A stretch of DNA of 57,282 nucleotides, taken from Calycina herbarum. Its lineage: Eukaryota; Ascomycota; Leotiomycetes; Helotiales; Pezizellaceae. Below the pieces are notes generated by a model, which was not told where the DNA came from, ran no database searches, and saw only the letters and a list, made by a program, of their open reading frames with translations. Location of the stretch: positions 1 to 57,282 of the forward strand of contig LLEY01000277.1 in the NCBI GenBank assembly GCA_001414485.1. Reading direction: 5' to 3'. The position numbers and the translations under genes were made by a program. Of this stretch, positions 33,080 through 46,800 are shown one piece after another. Each line of letters opens with the position of its first letter. The first letter of the stretch is position 1.

Positions 33080-34908
33080 ACGTATTTCTCAGGTAAGCCG
33101 ATTACCCGGGTAAGCTAATTACTAAAACACGATAACACTATAACTTTAAATATATTATAATAATACTATTAAAAAACCTCTAGCTACTTATATTAATCGA
33201 TTCCTAAGGTACCTCGTATATACGAGTATTATATCTAACCTGATTATATAAACTACAACGTCGCCGCTTATCTTCTAAGCGCTGGCGCTATATATTATTA
33301 CTACTCTCTTTCTACTAAGTTTAAATACTTTGAATAATTTCCTCGCCTTTCTTAACTATAAGACTTCTACCTTAGTAAATACGCCTCTTTCGCTTTCTCT
33401 CTCTTCTCTTTTTAAGCTGATTTGCCTCTTATAGTGTCTTAATTTCAGCTCTTATAAGAGTAGCTCCGTGTATTATAATTTAAGCTCTCTTAGTAAGCCG
33501 ATTAAATACCTTATTAATTAATATCGGAGAGCTATCTTAGTATTATATAATACGGTTTTTAAGATATATAGTCTAGAATCTAAGCTCTATTACGTTCTAT
33601 AGCGTCTTTGAGGTCTAGTTTAGCTCGTTTATAAGAGGTAGAGTTAGTGTCTTTAGCCTTAGATTAAGGTAAGAAAGCACGTTCTTAGGATTATATAGAA
33701 CTAAGCTAGTTGCTCGGAATCTACTTTTAATATTCTACTCTATAAATATAGCTTTAAATGTCTCTTTAAATATAGGAAGAAACTTAAGCTTAGTAATATA
33801 CTAGATTCTAACTCGAATAAGATTCTTAATCTATATACTATATAATATCTTTAGAGAGCTAAAATAGCTAATGTTAAAAGGCTGAAGGATGTAAGATAAG
33901 TATAGTAGTATATAAAGAGTAATAATATTATTATCTTAATAGTATTACTAAAATTAAACTAAAATATATAACTCGTAGTTATTAAGAATAAGGAGTCTAT
34001 ATCGCCTAACTATATAACCTTTTATATGTTTATTAAAGTACTAAATCTACTTAAATCTAATCTCGTTTATCGTCTATCTATTCTTACTTAGTATAATTAT
34101 CTAATCTTATAAGAGACCTAACTCCTCGTACTAAGCTAAGAGGTAGTACTATCTCTTAAAAATAATAAACAGAGGAAGTGTCTAACTATACGAGTTTATA
34201 CTCTATATAATCGAAACCTACTCTCTATTTCCTAGCTAAGCAGTCTTTAGACGATTCCTTAACTCTAAGCTTGTAACAACTTTAGTAGTTGTAATAACTC
34301 TTATAAGAAACCTAGCTTCGTCGAAGTTATATATGTCCTCTTCTATAACTCTATATTTGGTAATTATATTTCGTATAAGCTTAAACCAGTCTCTAAGAAC
34401 TATAGAGTCTTCGTACTAAGCTCTTTTATAATCGTACTTATAGCTGAATTTTGTCTTAATCTCTATATAGCGTTTAACAAAGGTAGAAGTCTAATTCTTA
34501 TCTACTAGAGACGCGTCGCGTTTAGAGAGAAGAAGGTCTACTATTTCTTAAACAGCTGCTAGCTAGAGTAGGAATCCGCGCGAATCTAGGTTAAGAATAT
34601 ATCGTATAATAGCTAGCTCTTCTTAGAAGGTAAGTCTTTAAGTATTAGAGAGAGTGTCGTATTATAAAAGTAGTCTATATAATCGGTTATAGAAGGATAT
34701 ATAGAGTACGTCGTACGCTTTAATATAAGCTTATATACTTCTAAATTAATCTAATTTAAAGGCTTAAATAGCTAAAAGAATATAACCCTCTTAATTAGAG
34801 AGCTAGGCTTGATATAGTAGTAGTATTTTTAATTTTTAAGTAGAGTATCGCGTTTTAGTATTCTTATAATCTACTCGACCGAGTAATCTACTCGACTAGG
34901 AAATACGT
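33080..34908 (-). mobile_element. pogo/Fot1-like DNA transposon I, RIP-inactivated
   Basis: 1829 bp, bounded by TA. Left end ACGTATTTCTCAGGTAAGC; the right end is an imperfect inverted copy (complement ACGTATTTCCTAGTCGAG), both with iterated short motifs inside. A transposase relic lies on the minus strand: the piece ITLYILLYLSYILQPFNIS (about 33857-33930) corresponds to the HSSHxLQPLDV signature at the end of the DDE domain in Fot1/pogo transposases. Many TAG/TAA stops interrupt it. Confidence 0.82.
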
Positions 34909-35414
34909 TATAAGTCTATTAGCTACTATTTATTCTATTCTAGTAAAAATATCTAATATATTCACTAGTTCTATATATAAGGAACCTTTACTATATATTT
35001 CCTAGAATACGTTTTTTACTATCTATACTATAAACAGCTTTCCTAGGTTAATTATATACGTTCTAATACGTTCTAACCTACTCTAAATATCTTAACTCTT
35101 CTTTACTTAACTTAACTCCGCTTAACTTCTCTTATATCTAAGCTAATATAAGTATCTCTATAGTCTAGTTTTTTTAGCTTAGAAACTTAGCTACTTTACG
35201 TAGTCGTTTTCGAATATACAGATTATAACTTTCTACGCTCTTATCGACTTGTTTAATATTATCTCTATCTATTATTTATCTATTTCTATTACTACAAAGT
35301 CGACCGAGTACTAGAGAGTCGTCGGAAGTCGAGAGAGAGGATTTAAGTAGAGGATTTAAACGCGGATTTAAGGTTTAAGACACGAGGTCGAGATAAGAGA
35401 TATTTATAAATTAC
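34909..35414. other. RIP-mutated A/T-rich DNA, unidentified
   Basis: Lies between element I and inverted solo LTR s3. No domain, terminal repeat or tandem repeat was recognised. Confidence 0.35.
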
Positions 35415-35877
35415 TATAACGAAACTTAAACGAACTAAACAAAGATAACTAAGTCTCGAAGGTTAGTATATAAGTAAGAAGTATAGATATACTAGGTTGT
35501 TTACTTAGAAGTAAACTCGTTACTTATATCAAAGATATTAAATAAGATAATAAGATTAATAACTAAAGTTAAGTACGAAGCTTCTATCTAATAGCAGACG
35601 TACTAGTCTTATATAGAACCTTCTGTTTATATTTAGAGTCTTACTTAGTAGAAGTCCTGAAAATAGAGTCTAACTCTATTTCTAGAGCTTCTTAAAACTA
35701 GACTCTATTATCTAACTACTTCTAACCGAGTTATATAATATAACTATAATAAGATCCTAGGATTATATATCTTACTATATTTAATTCTTTCTTCTTTTCA
35801 GAGTTATAATAGTGTTTATCCTATTAGAACGTTGTCTAGACTTTACTTAGTTACGTACTAACACGTGATTCGTAATA
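35415..35877 (-). mobile_element. solo LTR s3 of gypsy family A, inverted
   Basis: 463 bp in reverse orientation, TATAACGAAACTT to ATTCGTAATA. Flanks are ATTAC on the left and GTTAT on the right; both fit an original GTTAC with one transition each. Its U3 core is unlike those of s1, s2 and A. Confidence 0.82.
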
Positions 35878-35980
35878 GTTATATACGACGCTAGATATTA
35901 GACTTAATATAAGAAGGTATATTATATCTACGATATAATTAATATTTAACTTAAGACGATTAATTTATACTTACTAAATA

Positions 35981-38900
35981 ACGTATATATATAGCGAACT
36001 AGCTAAATAAGCGAACCGGTTAAAATTTCTATACTCGCGATTAAAATTATAATAATTCTACTATAACGTCTCTAATTAATTAAAACTACTTAGAAATCTC
36101 TTTCTTAGATACTTCTTCTATAATATTATAAGTATATATATTATAACTAGTCTCTCCGTAGTTACTATAGCGCTATATACGTGATTCTTCTCTTAGCTTT
36201 TAACTACTACTTCTCTTTATTTCCTATATTACCTGCTTACTAACGTCTCTATTATTCTATAGGTTCTATGCTTCTTATTAGCTAAGTAATCCTTCTTACT
36301 ATAGACGTGTTTTTTTAGCTCTATAGCGCTTACTTAGTACTTTATTTACTTATCGAAGTCTCTAGTTCTTAGCTTTTAATAGTACTATCTAGTATATTAC
36401 TTTTAATATACTCTTTATAAACTAGTTAATAGCTTTGTAAATAAGAGTTAGAGAGCTACTTTAGTAGTAGGAAATTCGATCTTTAATAAATATAGTCTAT
36501 AATAAGGCTTTAGTAGAGTTATTTAGTATCTAGGAAACCTAAGGCTAAGTAGAATATAGAGAGAAGTTTAGAGGTATTAGCGTCTTTAGCTTAAAACTAA
36601 GTATAGAAATTATACTTTCTAGGTCGAATAGAAGAAGCCTAGCCTCTTAGAACCCTCCTCGGATATTACTTTCTATTATTATAATATTAAATATAGTAAC
36701 GTAGTTTATTAGAACCTGACGTATATTAGAACCTAACGTATATTAGAACCTGGCGTACTTTTCTTTAGTATTTAACTTTGAATATTAATAAATTAACTAT
36801 AATATATTAAATTAACTATAACTACTTAGAATCCGAAGAATTAGACATATCTACATCTATTTAACAAGTTTATATATTATAACTAGCTTTTCTATAAGTG
36901 CTATAATACTATCTAGACGATTACCTCTCCTTCTTATTACCTCTCTCTATACGTAAGTCGCGTCGTACTTGCTTATTAACGTCTTTTTAAGTTAAAAGAT
37001 CTTAGATATCCTCTACTATAAGTGCTCCCTCTTAATATATACGAGTCTTTTTAGCTCTATAACGTTTGCTTAAGGCTTTATTCGCTACTTAAAAGGTATA
37101 TACTTTAGTAGATAACAAGGTTATCTCATAGGCTATTCGCTCTATATCTTTTGCTAATATAGCAACTGTCTTAAATAGTAGAGTTAGCGAGCTCCTCTAG
37201 TAATAGGTAATCCGTTTCTAAATAAGAGTCGATTATAAGAGCGCTTTAGTAGAGTTTAAGAGAGTCTAGGAGATCTAAGTATTAGAATTAGCAGTAGAGG
37301 GTCTTAGAGGAGTTAGAGTTTATAACCTTACGTTAAGCTTTGAAAGTACTACTTATAAGTTAAAAGACACTAGGCCAGCTCTATAGAATCTAACTTAAGC
37401 GTTCTAGACTGTTATTAATTCTTTATATACTACTATAAAGGCTAAAAAGAACTCTACCTTTATAATATAGTTAATATAGGCTTTGATAAACGTCTTAATC
37501 TACTGACTATACACCTGCTTTAATATACTAAAGCACTTAATATTAAGTAGTTAGATATATAAGATAAGTAGAGAGATAGTCTAAGAGTTATAATATTATA
37601 TACTTTATAATACTCTTAAAATTCAGCCGATTTATAACTCTTATATCTATCTAATACTAGTATTCGATATAAACTCTTTATATAACTAGTAGTATATTTA
37701 TTAAAGTGTTTTAGCTATTCTAGACCTGTCTCGTTGTTTGTCTATCTATTACTTATCGGTTTAATAACCTAGTCGTATAAGAGGCCGCCGTCTATATACT
37801 AATTCGTAAGATAATTCTTCTCTTAAACGACTAAAAATAGAGAGATATCTTAACCCTCGCTATTAATATAAGCAATTACTATAGCTTATTCCTAATTACC
37901 TAGCTAAACTACCTTATCTCTACTACGTCGATCTATACGTATAACAACTATTATAAGGTAAATCATATCTATTATAAAGCCTGTTTTATCGAAGTTATAG
38001 AAATCGTAATCTAAAACGCTATATTTCGCTTTTATATTTTATATAAGTTAGAACTACGCGCTAATTAGATTAGGATCTTCGTATAAGACTCTTTAGAAGT
38101 CGTAAACGCGATTAAAACACGTCTTTAACTCTAGTTATTATTATATAAATCGATATACCTAAAGCTTACTAACGCGTTTCTCTCTTTATAATTTAAGAAT
38201 ATAATTTACTATATCTTCTATACTAGCTAGCTAGGGTATAAACTCTCTAGAATCTAAGTTAAGTATATTCTAAAGAATTACTTTCTTTTTAAATTAAGTT
38301 AATTTAATATTTACTAGCTATTGTTCTAGGAGTAGAAGTTAGCTGTTTATTCTATAGCGAAGGCTAGTTTTAGAGACTTTATAGATTTTTATAATAGCTC
38401 GATAACTAAGCTTTTTAGATAATCGGATAGCTTTAATAGCTAAGATAATTCGAGCTTCTTAAGTTTAAATTTCTATTAGTAGTTATTAAGATAATACGTA
38501 TTAAAATAATAAAGTAGAGAAGATAGAAAAAGTACGCTAGGTTCTAATATACGCCAGGTCCTAATAAACTACGTTATAGAAGATAGGAAAGAAATTATTC
38601 TTAGTAATATAAATAATCTAAGTCTATATTATATCTTTAATTTACTAACTATATATCTTTTTTAAAAAGCTAAAACAGCTAACGTTAAGTAGCTAGAGTA
38701 TATAAGAAGAATAAGCAGGTATATAAAGAGTAATAATATTATTTTTCTTATAATATTTCTTAAACTTATTAGAGTAGTAGCTTTTATAGCTATTAAAGAC
38801 TAATAAGTAATAACTACTAATAGATTAGAACTTAGTATACTTCTTAAAATATCGAATCTAATCTATACTTTTCTTATTTATTATCTAACTATTTTTAGTA

Positions 38901-39717
38901 ATAGTAATTACCTAGTTAAGTAGAAATCTACTGTTTTAGTACTAAGAAGCGAGATGATTTTTCGTAGTAATAATTATAAATAGTAGAATACTCTAGCCTT
39001 AGATATTAACTCTCTAGATTACTATAATCTATTCCCGATTACTAGGCTATACTCTTTTTACTCTTATACGTTCTTCTAAGCTTATAATAACTATCGTAGT
39101 TAAGATAACGTCTATTATAAACCTAGTCTTATTAAAGTTATAAATATCTATATTATAGATTCTATACTTCGCTACTATACTTCGTATAAGCTTAAACCAG
39201 CTATAAATAACTTCTAGGTCTTCGTACTTAGCTTTCTAGTAGTTATATTTTTATTAGAAGTATATCTAGAGTTCTAGGCAGCGCTTAATAAAGTTAGAAG
39301 TCTAACGCGTTCCGACGTATAACGTGTTATATACTTTAAGAAGTCGATTTACTATATTCTTAATTATAGATATCTATAGAGGAAATCCTTTTATAGCTAG
39401 GTCGAGGATATATTAAATAAGTACTAATTCTTCTAGCTTAGTTATTTTCTATAAATTAGCTAGAATATCGTATTATAAAGATATACTAAGTAAACGTTAA
39501 CCTAGCTTCTAGTAATCTATAGAATAGGTCCTCGTAGTAGCTTAAGTACGTAAATTTAGATCTTTTTACATAGCTTAGATAGCTAAGACTAACTAGCTTT
39601 TGTTATTTTTCTAAGGTATCGTATATTATAGAGAAATTTAATATTTAGTAGAGATATAGTAAAGGCGCGAGGTTTTAGCCGGTTCGCTTGTTTAGTTAAT
39701 TCGCTATATATATACGT
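35981..39717 (-). mobile_element. pogo/Fot1-like DNA transposon C, hosting D1
   Basis: 3737 bp including nested D1; about 1.86 kb on its own. TA flanks both sides. Ends: ACGTATATATATAGCG and its complement, with AGCGAACYRGYTAA-like repeats inside the termini. The minus-strand transposase relic shows ITLYIPAYSSYILQLLNVSC (about 38665-38738). D1 is inserted in the part encoding the C-terminal end of the protein. RIP stops throughout. Confidence 0.83.
36699..38574 (-). mobile_element. pogo/Fot1-like DNA transposon D1, nested in C
   Basis: 1876 bp, TA target duplication. The ends carry ACGTAGTTTATTAG then three tandem copies of a ~15-bp motif (TTAGAACCTGGCGTA and variants), inverted at the right end. 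A minus-strand transposase relic is seen at about 37512-37575 (LLNIKCFSILKQVYS, the QPLDVxCFxxLK motif). Copy D2 lies at 40910-42769. Confidence 0.87.
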
Positions 39718-39719
39718 TA

Positions 39720-42700
39720 TATATAAAGAGTAGTAGTAGTTGATTTATATATTTAAAGTTAGTATCTATTACAACGATTTAAACTACTCTTCCTAGTACT
39801 AAATCGTACTAAAAATTCTTAGACGCTTTATAAGCCTCTAGAAATCCTATACGTCTATTAGCTAGTTAAGCTAAGTTAAGCTAAGTTAATAAATATTTAA
39901 GACGTATACGGATTTATAGAGGAATAGAACTAGAGCGACTAAGAATAAGATAACTTCTAGCTAAGAATAGAATAATATAATTAAAAAGAGCTACTTAAAA
40001 ACTACTCTTAGTACGAAGCTAATTACTATAACTGTTAGTATCTAAGAAGATAGTACCTATAATAAGTACTATAAATAATTATAAATAATTACTAATTAGC
40101 TAAATAAAGTCGCTGATAGTATAGCTTAGCGAACAAAGAAGCTATAAACGATTTTACCTAGAGCTACGTATAAATCGAAAGATAGTTTCTTATATAATAT
40201 AATAGACTAGGAACTAACTATAGTAGTCTCCTCTGCTTAATCAAAGGAACTACGATAGAGCTTAGACGAAGTTCTTATAGAAAGAAGAAGCTTAGGCCTC
40301 TGCTTAAGATATAGACTCGAGAGATAATAAGTCTAGAACTATAAGACGAAGATAAAGTAGACGACGAAGAAAGTCTAAGCAGCCTCTATCTAGAAAGAAG
40401 ACGTTAAAGAAAGGATTATAGAAGTCTTTAACTCTAACGATTTAGAAAAAGAATAGCTTTTAGTAAAAGACGCTATTAGAAGTAGAAGAAGGTTTTAAAG
40501 AAAGTAGTAGAAGAATAGATTAAGTTCTAGGAGAAGTTAATAGACAGTCTCTTGTTTTTAGTTTTTATATTAGTTAATAAAGAATGTTTTATAAAGACTC
40601 TTCTTAACTCTAGATATTTATTATATAGACTTATTAGCTTCTCCTTTACTACCTAGAATAACCTTTAGCGTATTTCTATCTCCTTTTAAGAACTCTCTAG
40701 CTTTGATACTCTCTTAGATAATATAGTAATAGAAGTCGCCGCTGTCTCTTTAGATATTAATAGGTATTATAAATCTAGGTCGTTTCTCTATATTATTCCT
40801 TACTTAAAATTATATAATATAATTCTAAGACTTCTCTAGATTATTAAATAAGACGCTTAAATTAATAGTTCTACTTCTAAATACTTTATCTTCTTAATAA
40901 ATATACTTAACGTAGTTTATTAGGACCTGGCGTATATTAGAACCTAGCGTACTTTTCCTTAGCATTCAACTTTGAATATTAATAAATTAACTATAATATA
41001 TTAAATTAACTATAACTACTTAGAATCCAAAGAATCAGACATATCTACATCTATTTAACAAGTTTATATATTATAACTAGGTTTTCCGTAAGTGCTATAA
41101 CACTGTCTAGACGATTACCCCTCCTTCTTATTACCTCTCTCTATACGTAAGTCGCGTCGTACTTGCTTATTAACGTTCTTTTAAGTTAAAAGATCTTAGA
41201 CATCCTCTACTATAAGTGCTCCCTCTTAATATATACGAGTCTTTTTAGCTCTACAGCGTTTGCTTAAGGCTTTATTCGCTGCTTAAAGAGTACGTACTTT
41301 AGTAGATAATAAGGTTATCTTATAAGCTATTCGCTTTATACCTTTTACTAACATAGTAACTATCTTAAATAGTAGAGTCGGCGAGCTCCTCTAGTAATAG
41401 GTAATCCGTTTCTAAATAAGAGTCGATTATAAGAGCGCTTTAGTAGAGTTTAAGAGAGTCTAGGAGATCTAAGTATTAGAATTAGCAGTAGAGGGTCTTA
41501 GAGGAGTTAGAGTCTATAACCTTATATTAAGCTTTAAAAGTACTACTTACAGGTTAAAAGGCACTAGGCCAGCTCTACGGAATCCAGCTTAAGCGTTCTA
41601 GACCGTTATTAATTCTTTATATACTACTATAAAAGCTAAAAAGAACTCTACCTTTGTAATATAGTTGATATAGGCTTTAATAAACGTCTTAATCTACTGA
41701 CTATACACCTGCTTTAATATACTAAAGTATCTAATATTAAGTAGTTAGGTTATATAAGATAAGTAGAGAGGTAGTCTAAGAGTTATAATATTATATATAT
41801 TATAATACTCTTAAAATTCAGCCGATTTATAACTCTTATACCTATCTAATACTAGTATTTAATATAGACCCTTTATATAACTAGTAGTATATTTATTAAA
41901 GTGTTTTAGCTATTCTAGACCTGTCTCGTTGTTTATCTATCTATTACTTATCGGTTTAATAACCTAGTTATATAAGAGGCCGCTGTCTATATACTAATTC
42001 GTAAGATAATTCTTCTCTTAGATAACTAAAAATAGAGAGATATTCTAACTCTCGCTATTAATATAAGTAATTACTATAGCCTATTCCCGATTACTTAGCT
42101 AAACTACCTTATCTCTACTACGTCGATCTACACGTGTAACAACTATTATAGAGCAAATTATACCTATTATAAAGCCTGTTTCGTCGAAGTTATAGAAATC
42201 GTAATCTAAAACGCTATATTTCGCTCTTATATTTTATATAAGTCGGAACTATACGCTAATTAGGTTAGGATCTTTGTATAAGGCTCTTTAGAAGTCGTAA
42301 ACGCGATTAAAACGCGTCTTTAACCCTAGTTATCGTTGTATAAATCGATATACCTAAAGCTTACTAACGCGTTTCTCTCTCTACGATTTAAGAATATAAT
42401 TTGCTATATCTTCTATACTAGCTAGCTAGGGTGTAAACTCTCTAGAATCTAAGTTAAGTATATTCTAAAGAATTACTTCCTCCTCGAGTTAAGTTAATTT
42501 AATATTTACTAGCCGTCGTTCTAGGAGGGGAAGTTAGCTGTTTATTCTACAGCGAAAGCTAGTTTTAAAGACTTTGTAGATTTTTATAGTAGCTCGACGA
42601 CTAAGCTTTTTAGATAATCGGATAACCTTAATAACTAAGATAATTCGAGCTTCTTAAGTTTGAATTTCTATTAGTAGTTGTTAAAATAACATATATTAAA

Positions 42701-43806
42701 ATAATAAAGTAGAGAAGATAGAAAAAGTACGCCAGGTTCTAATATACGCTAGGTTCTAATAAACCACGTTATACGAAATTAAGTTAAAAGTCTAGAAGTA
42801 AGCTACTATACGAATTCCTCTGTTAATTACTAGCCTATCTCTATAAAAGCTCTTTAAATAATAACGAATAAGTCTTATTAAAATATATAAGTATTCTTAG
42901 CTAGCTTATAAGATATTACTAAAATACTTAAGAAGACGAAGAAGACAAAGACAGATTCTTAAACAAAGCTACTACTATAGTTTTAGGATTATCTTAGCAC
43001 TTTTAGCTTAAAAGACTTAGATAAAGTACCTCCTTTATAAGGCGATAGAATAGACTACTAGATCGAACTTATAAAAGAAGATAAAAAGGAAGCTATAGTC
43101 TTTTAAGAACCGCTCTCTAATATATCTTCTAATAAACTTCTTATTCTTTAAAGAATACTTATAGAGTATATAGATAAAGGCTAGATTCGAGTTAGTAACT
43201 CTTATACTACTACTCTTATACTCTTTATATAAAAGCTAGAAGAAGGTCTACGGTTCTATATCGATTACTATATACTAAACAAAGTTATACGAAAAGACTA
43301 GAATCTACTTCCTCTAATCTACGAAACCTTATAATAAGCTAGTAAGATAAGATAGTATACGAAACTTAATATAAGCTAGGCTTTTTATAGAATCTAGATT
43401 ATAAAAGGAGATAAATAGAAGATAGCTTTTTATATAAGATATAGATTATATAAATAGCTAGTTACCTCTTTTAGACTTATAAACGTACTAAGTACGTTCT
43501 AAAGATACGTTAACTAGACGTTATAGAAATATCTTAATAACTTCTACTCTACTTATATAGATAATATTCTAATCTTTATAGATAGAACGCTCGAAGAATA
43601 TAAAGAATAAGTTAAGTATATTTTAAAAGAGTTTAAAAACGTAGAGCTCTTTCTTAATATCGATAAATACGAATTCTTAGTTATATAGACGAAGTATTTA
43701 AAGTTTATTCTTAATATTAACTTAGGAGTAGAAATAGATCTAGAAAAGATAAAAGCGATTCTAGACTAAGAAGTATCTATAATAGTTAAGACTATATAAA
43801 GCTTTC
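39720..43806 (+). mobile_element. Ty3/gypsy fragment F (gag-PR-RT), split by D2
   Basis: Plus-strand relic: a lysine-rich gag-like stretch (about 39.9-40.54 kb), a retroviral-type aspartic protease region (40.56-40.905 kb; ...FIKTLLNSRYLLYRLIS), D2, then the linker and reverse transcriptase (about 43.0-43.8 kb: LEEGLRFYIDYYILNKV, YIDNILIFIDRTLEEYKE, YLKFILNIN). It stops at the SFL(GFANFY) position, where the inverted LTR s4 begins; RNase H and integrase are missing. It is a different lineage from A, judged by its protease and linker. Every domain carries TAG/TAA stops. Confidence 0.8.
40910..42769 (-). mobile_element. pogo/Fot1-like DNA transposon D2, nested in F
   Basis: 1860 bp, second copy of D, with TA on both sides, the same iterated termini (ACGTAGTTTATTAGGACC at the left) and the same minus-strand transposase relic (about 41706-41770, LLNIRYFSILKQVYS). 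Inserted between protease and reverse transcriptase of F. D1 and D2 differ mostly by transitions and small indels. Confidence 0.87.
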
Positions 43807-46800
43807 TATAACGAAACTTAAACAAACTAAATAAAGGTAACTAAGTCTCGAAGGTTAGTATATAGATAAGAAGTATAGATACGCTAGTATATTTACTTAG
43901 AAGTAAACTTATTACTTATATTAAAGATATTAAATAAGATAATAAGATTAATAACTAAAGTTAAGTACGAAGCTCCTATCTAATAGTAGATATACTAGTC
44001 TTATATAGAATCTTTATATTACTAGAATTAGTACTTATTACTCTAATTCTATCTAACTTCCTTAGAAGTTGTTAGATCGATTATCTCTAATATTTATTAG
44101 TTATATAATATCTAATAGTCTTTCTAATAGTATTATTATTATTATTATTCTTACGCTACGTAGGCCGTAGGCCGAGCTCTAAGAGTAAGTAGTATATCTT
44201 CTATTCTAGTTTATAATACCTTTTAGCCTATTCTTCTTCGCCTCTCTAGTTTCTTTATAAGTATACGATACTTCTTCCTTAATTCCTACTGCTGTCTATT
44301 TAGAGCTCTTCTCTCCGACCTAGTAATAAACTAGAGAGGTAGGTTAAAGTGCTCAACTGCTAAAGCGTGTATTAGTAGTATAGAGAGCGCTTAGGCGCTC
44401 TCTTAAAACTAACGAAGCCGGGGTCTTACTCTCCGACACGCCTCGGCCCTCTCTTTCTCTTCCTCTCTTTCTCTTACCTCTTCCTCGCCTTCCTCTCTAT
44501 TCTCTTCGAGTAATTCTAGCACTAGCCTATATTCCTAAAGTCTTCTAAGCCTAAGTAGCTAGGTAGTAATTCTCGGCGCTAGCTTCCTATTCGCTAGTGC
44601 TTCTCTAAGCTCTCTTAAGTCTCTGATACTCTTTCTAAGAGCTCTTATAAGTGCTTCTCTCTCTTATAAGATCTCTTAGTAGAATAGTACTAGATACTCT
44701 ACTGTCTCTCTTCTGCCTATATACGTATACTATAGTATTAGCTAGCCTAGTACCCTTCTTATAAAGAGGAAGGCGTTAAGCTCTATTGCCTCTGTTCTTA
44801 CCTAGACGAGTAGCGAGCTCTTTGCCTTAGTAAGCCTTTTATAGACTTTCCGTAGCTCCTAGTTTACTAGGTCTACCTCGTCTAACACTTCTATATACCG
44901 TGTTAGGTTCTTCTCTTAAGCTCTCTTTCTTTAAGTCTCTAAGTGTTCCTACTACTCTACGAGCGTAGTATTATATCTAAAACCTTTTCTCTCTATTCTC
45001 TACTCTTCTTCTTATACTTACCTCGCTCTCTAGTAGTATAGTATTACTTTTCCTAGCTTTGACAGTCTCCTCTTTCTTCTTCTTAGCTACGTAGCTATAT
45101 TCTCGTAAGCACCTTAGATTAGCTTTCCTAGTTAAGACGTTTGGAATTTCTTTTTAAAAGCAGCTACTTAAAGGTTAAAGTAGAGATCTACTAGGGCGTA
45201 GTCTACCTCTACCTCTAGGCTCTAGATTAGAGTAGCTTTATATACTCCTATTACTACTTATAAACACTTTAATTATTATATAGAGAAGCTTCTTACTATT
45301 CTCTTTATACTCTATTCTTTTAGTATTATATAGTACTAAGCTAATACTTTATATATAATTATACTTCTTATTACTACTATATATATTTACTTTATATAGT
45401 AGTAATCGACGCTCTATGTCTTATTAGCAAGCCTTATAAGCGTAAAGGTCTACGTTATAAGCTTCTTCTATACTCTCTCTTTATACGCTTTCTAGTTTAG
45501 TTTCCTATTAAGCTTAACTCTAAAGAACCTTACGTACTCGACTAGTATAAGCCTTATCTCTCTAAACCGTACTATTTCTTTCTATAGAGCTCTTGTTCTT
45601 ATAAAGTATATAAGTACTATCTTTTCTAGGCTAAAAGCTATCTCTTACTTATTTGCCTACTTGTTATATACTCTTTAGACTAACTTGAGTATTCTATAGT
45701 TTACTACTATACTCTTTAATATTATAAGTAGGTTTATATCGTCTACAAAGCCTACTATAATTAGTCTATCGATTCTTACTAGGTTATTATATAGTGTTAA
45801 GGTAAAAAGAATAAATAGTATTAGAGATAGTACTAATCCTTATAGCACTTCTTATTCTAGGCTTCTTTCGTTTATAAACCTTTTATTAAAGAATAACGTA
45901 GCTTTATATCTTAAGAGAAAGCTTTCTATCTAGGTTACTATCTACTATAGTACTTTCTTCTCTCTTAGAGTATAGAGTAGCTACGTATAATCTACTCTGT
46001 CGAATACCCCTACTATATCTAACTAAGCTAAGGACGCGTAGCTCTTGTTTTCCTATACTATATATACTCTCTCTATTACTATTCTAATTACTAGTTCTAT
46101 ATTCTAGTACTTCTAGTTACCTATTTATATCTCTAGGAGTATTATAGCGTCTTCTGCGAGCTTCGTAAGCCTCTACGCTATTACCTTCTTAAGGATCTTA
46201 TCTATAGTTAAGAGTAGCGCTATTAGCTAGTAGACCTCTACTTTATCTTATTCCTCTGTTGTTTTACCTAGTTTTCTAAGTACTACTACTTTTATATAGT
46301 AGAAGTAGAATAGAAAGTATTATAAGTAGAAGCTTACTTCTACTATTACTACGAGTACCTCTCGAAGTAGCTTATTATACGCTTTTAGAAAGCTATTTAT
46401 AAGTATATTAAACCCTAGTACTTTCTACGGCGCTAATCTTATTACTACCTTAATATATTTCTTAGTTACCTGCTAGCTTACTTCGTACTTCTAAGAGAAG
46501 CTCTTAAGGCTCTATTCCCTGTTTAAGATACTAGAGTAGTCGGCTGTTAATTCTAGGAAGAACTTCTCTATAAGGATATAAGCCTTATCTTTATAGTTCT
46601 CGCCTTTTACCCTACTAAGCGAGGTAAGTGTTAGTAGTACTAGTACTTTAGGTTTTACGTATTTTTTAAGATATATTTACTTTTTAAGTATCTATAGTTT
46701 CTTATCGTCTTTTACTATCTTTGTAAGTGCCTCTCTCTAGCTCTTCGTCTTTGCCTTTCTACTTATTATTCGAAGCTTTTAAAGAGCGTTATTAAGCTAT

